NCBI RefSeq assembly: GCF_037975245.1
Contig: NC_092576.1
Span: 23,231,111 to 23,293,110 of the forward strand
DNA: 62,000 bases
Direction of reading: 5' to 3'
DNA from: Apostichopus japonicus
Taxonomy: Eukaryota; Echinodermata; Holothuroidea; Aspidochirotida; Stichopodidae
This document shows positions 59,862 through 62,000 of the stretch, piece after piece. The stretch's first letter is position 1, and each line of letters starts with the position of its first letter. The notes under the pieces were generated by a model. The model saw only the letters and a list, made by a program, of their open reading frames with translations. It made no database searches and was not told the origin of the DNA. The translations under genes were made by a program, and so were the position numbers.

Positions 59862-62000
59862 CAAGAAATCAGTTTTGTTAGGGGTCTGTATCGGGGTTAA
59901 AATTTAAGGCCATTTTTGGTCAAGAAATCATTTTTGTTACCGATAGTAGAGGTATACCACGTGAAAGATGAACCTGTTCACTTTAATGTGGTGCTAACCG
60001 GACATGCCAGTAGGCTCCATAACTAAAGTTAATCGATTTTGAAAAAAAATAAAAATGATAAATTTTTCTGATCATTACACATAACGTATATACAGCGCGT
60101 TTAGAGATGTCCGTATCGGGGTTAAAACTTTAAGGTCACTTTTGGTCAAGAAATCATTTTTGTTACCGATAGTAGAGGTATACCACGTAAAAGAGGAACC
60201 TTTCTACTTTAATGTGGTGCTAACCGGACATGCCAGTAGGCTCCATAACTAAAGTTAATCGATTTAGAAAAAAATTAAAAAATTAACATTTTTCTTATCA
60301 TTACACATTACGTATATACAGCGCGTTTAGAGATGTCCGTATCGGGGTTAAAAGTTTAAGGTCACTTTTGGTCAAGAAATCATTTTTGTTACCGATAGTA
60401 GAGGTATACCACGTAAAAGAGGAACCTTTCTACTTTAATGTGGTGCTAACCGGACATCCTAGTAGGCTCCATAACTAAAGTTAATCGATTTTGAAAAAAA
60501 TTAAAAAATTAACATTTTTCTTTTCAATACACGTTACGTATATACAGCGCGTTTAGAGATGTCCGTATCGGTTTTAAAACTTTAAGGTCACTTTTGGTCA
60601 AGAAATCATTTTTGTTACCGATAGTAGAGGTATACCACGTAAAAGAGGAACCTTTCTACTTTAATGTGGTGCTAACCGGACATGCCAGTAGGCTCCATAA
60701 CTAAAGTTAATCGATTTTGAAAAAAATTAAAAAATTAACATTTTTCTTATCATTACACATTACGTATATACAGCGCGTTTAGAGATGTCCGTATCGGGGT
60801 TAAAACTTTAAGGTCACTTTTGGTCAAGAAATCATTTTTGTTACCGATAGTAGAGGTATACCACGTAAAAGAGGAACCTTTCTACTTTAATGTGGTGCTA
60901 ACCGGACATCCTAGTAGGCTCCATAACTAAAGTTAATCGATTTTGAAAAAAAATAAAAATCATAAATTTTTCTGATCATTACACATAACGTATATACAGC
61001 GCGTTTAGAGATGTCCGTATCGGGGTTAAAACTTCAAGGTCACTTTTGGTCAAGAAATCATTTTTGTTACCGATAGTAGAGGCATACCACGTGAAAGATG
61101 AACCTGTCTACTTTAATGTGGTGCTAACCGGACATCCTAGTAGGCTCCATAACTAAAGTTAATCGATTTAGAAAAAAATTAAAAAATTAACATTTTTCTT
61201 ATCATTACACATTACGTATATACAGCGCGTTTAGAGATGTCCGTATCGGGGTTAAAACTTTAAGGTCACTTTTGGTCAAGAAATCATTTTTGTTACCGAT
61301 AGTAGAGGTATACCACGTAAAAGAGGAACCTTTCTACTTTAATGTGGTGCTAACCGGACATCCTAGTAGGCTCCATAACTAAAGTTAATCGATTTTGAAA
61401 AAAATTAAAAAATTAACATTTTTCTTATCATTACACATTACGTATATACAGCGCGTTTAGTGATGTCGGTATCGGGGTTAAAACTTTAAGGTCACTTTTG
61501 GTCAAGAAATCATTTTTGTTACCGATAGTAGAGGTATACCACGTAAAAGAGGAACCTTTCTACTTTAATGTGGTGCTAACCGGACATCCTAGTAGGCTCC
61601 ATAACTAAAGTTAATCGATTTTGAAAAAAAATAAAAATGATAAATTTTTCTGATCATTACACATAACGTATATACAGCGCGTTTAGAGATGTCCGTATCG
61701 GGGTTAAAAGTTTAAGGTCACTTTTGGTCAAGAAATCATTTTTGTTACCGATAGTAGAGGCATACCACGTGAAAGATGAACCTGTCTACTTTAATGTGGT
61801 GCTAACCGGACATGCCAGTAGGCTCCATAACTAAAGTTAATCGATTTTGAAAAAAATAAAAAAATTAACATTTTTCTTATCATTACACATTACGTATATA
61901 CAGCGCGTTTAGAGATGTCCGTATCGGGGTTAAAACTTTAAGGTCACTTTTGGTCAAGAAATCATTTTTGTTACCGATAGTAGAGGTATACCACGTGAAA
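59862..62000 (-). repeat. Inverted 225-bp satellite array (right arm of element 2), truncated by window
   Basis: At least nine units in the opposite orientation to 46371-56390, continuing past the end. The units are mostly of a subtype with TTTTACGTGG rather than TTTCACGTGG, and TTCCTCTTTTAC in place of TTCATCTTTCAC, so the right arm has its own unit population. Confidence 0.95.

Larger units (their letters stand above)
45788..62000. mobile_element. Giant foldback element 2, left tip to beyond window end
   Basis: Same plan as element 1: a 13-bp tip repeat, a ~0.55-kb outer domain, a tandem array (225-bp units), a central region that folds back on itself, then the 225-bp array in inverse orientation running off the window. 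The right arm is split by about 2 kb of unrelated DNA. The right tip is outside the window, so total length is unknown (over 16.2 kb). No transposase seen. Confidence 0.7.

Overview
This is eukaryotic nuclear DNA, almost certainly from a marine invertebrate animal. It is AT-rich and intron-like, dense with hAT-type miniature transposons, a tRNA-derived SINE, a decayed Ty3/gypsy retrotransposon, poly-G/C tracts and two enormous foldback elements. The foldback architecture (long inverted arms built from tandem repeats, with a short tandem repeat at each tip) is what is described for the TU elements of sea urchins and the FB elements of Drosophila, so an echinoderm or other deuterostome is a reasonable guess. 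The sequence does not prove it. There is no bacterial-style operon, CRISPR array, rRNA or functional tRNA gene.

Layout. 1-4.5 kb: a broken Ty3/gypsy element (possible 5' LTR, gag, two CCHC knuckles, protease, start of RT, integrase), with most of RT and RNase H missing and two long AT microsatellites inside it. 4.5-15.4 kb: mostly featureless, with one 260-bp AACGTT-rich MITE, a retroelement 3'-tail-like segment and one Cys-containing small ORF. 15.4-29.2 kb, minus strand: good candidate exons of host gene(s). Four of them (27.7, 27.0, 26.2 and 24.6 kb) join with consistent reading phase. A fifth at 17.8 kb repeats the first of these, which suggests exon or gene duplication. This zone is peppered with hAT MITEs bearing 8-bp target-site duplications (TSDs), a SINE and a minisatellite. 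29.2-33.2 kb: mostly unexplained, with a 24-bp perfect palindrome and a damaged THAP-like ORF inside a short inverted repeat.

33.2-62 kb: two giant foldback elements lie 14 bp apart. Element 1 (33,194-45,773) has arms of a 13-bp tip repeat, a ~0.5-kb outer domain and a ~2.8-kb array of 179-bp units, each unit carrying the palindrome TGACGTCA. Its spacer holds four hAT-like insertions, three of them nested one inside another. Element 2 (45,788 to beyond the window end) has a related 13-bp tip repeat, an outer domain, a ~10-kb array of about 44 units of ~225 bp with multi-kilobase higher-order duplication, an inner set of ~148-bp repeats that folds back on itself, and an inverted 225-bp array on the other side. 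That right arm is interrupted by ~2 kb of other DNA carrying two nested hAT MITEs.

The most noteworthy content is the pair of related foldback elements, the independent homogenisation of their arms, and the modular sharing of sequence blocks between hAT MITE families with different terminal repeats. All counts and alignments were made by eye.
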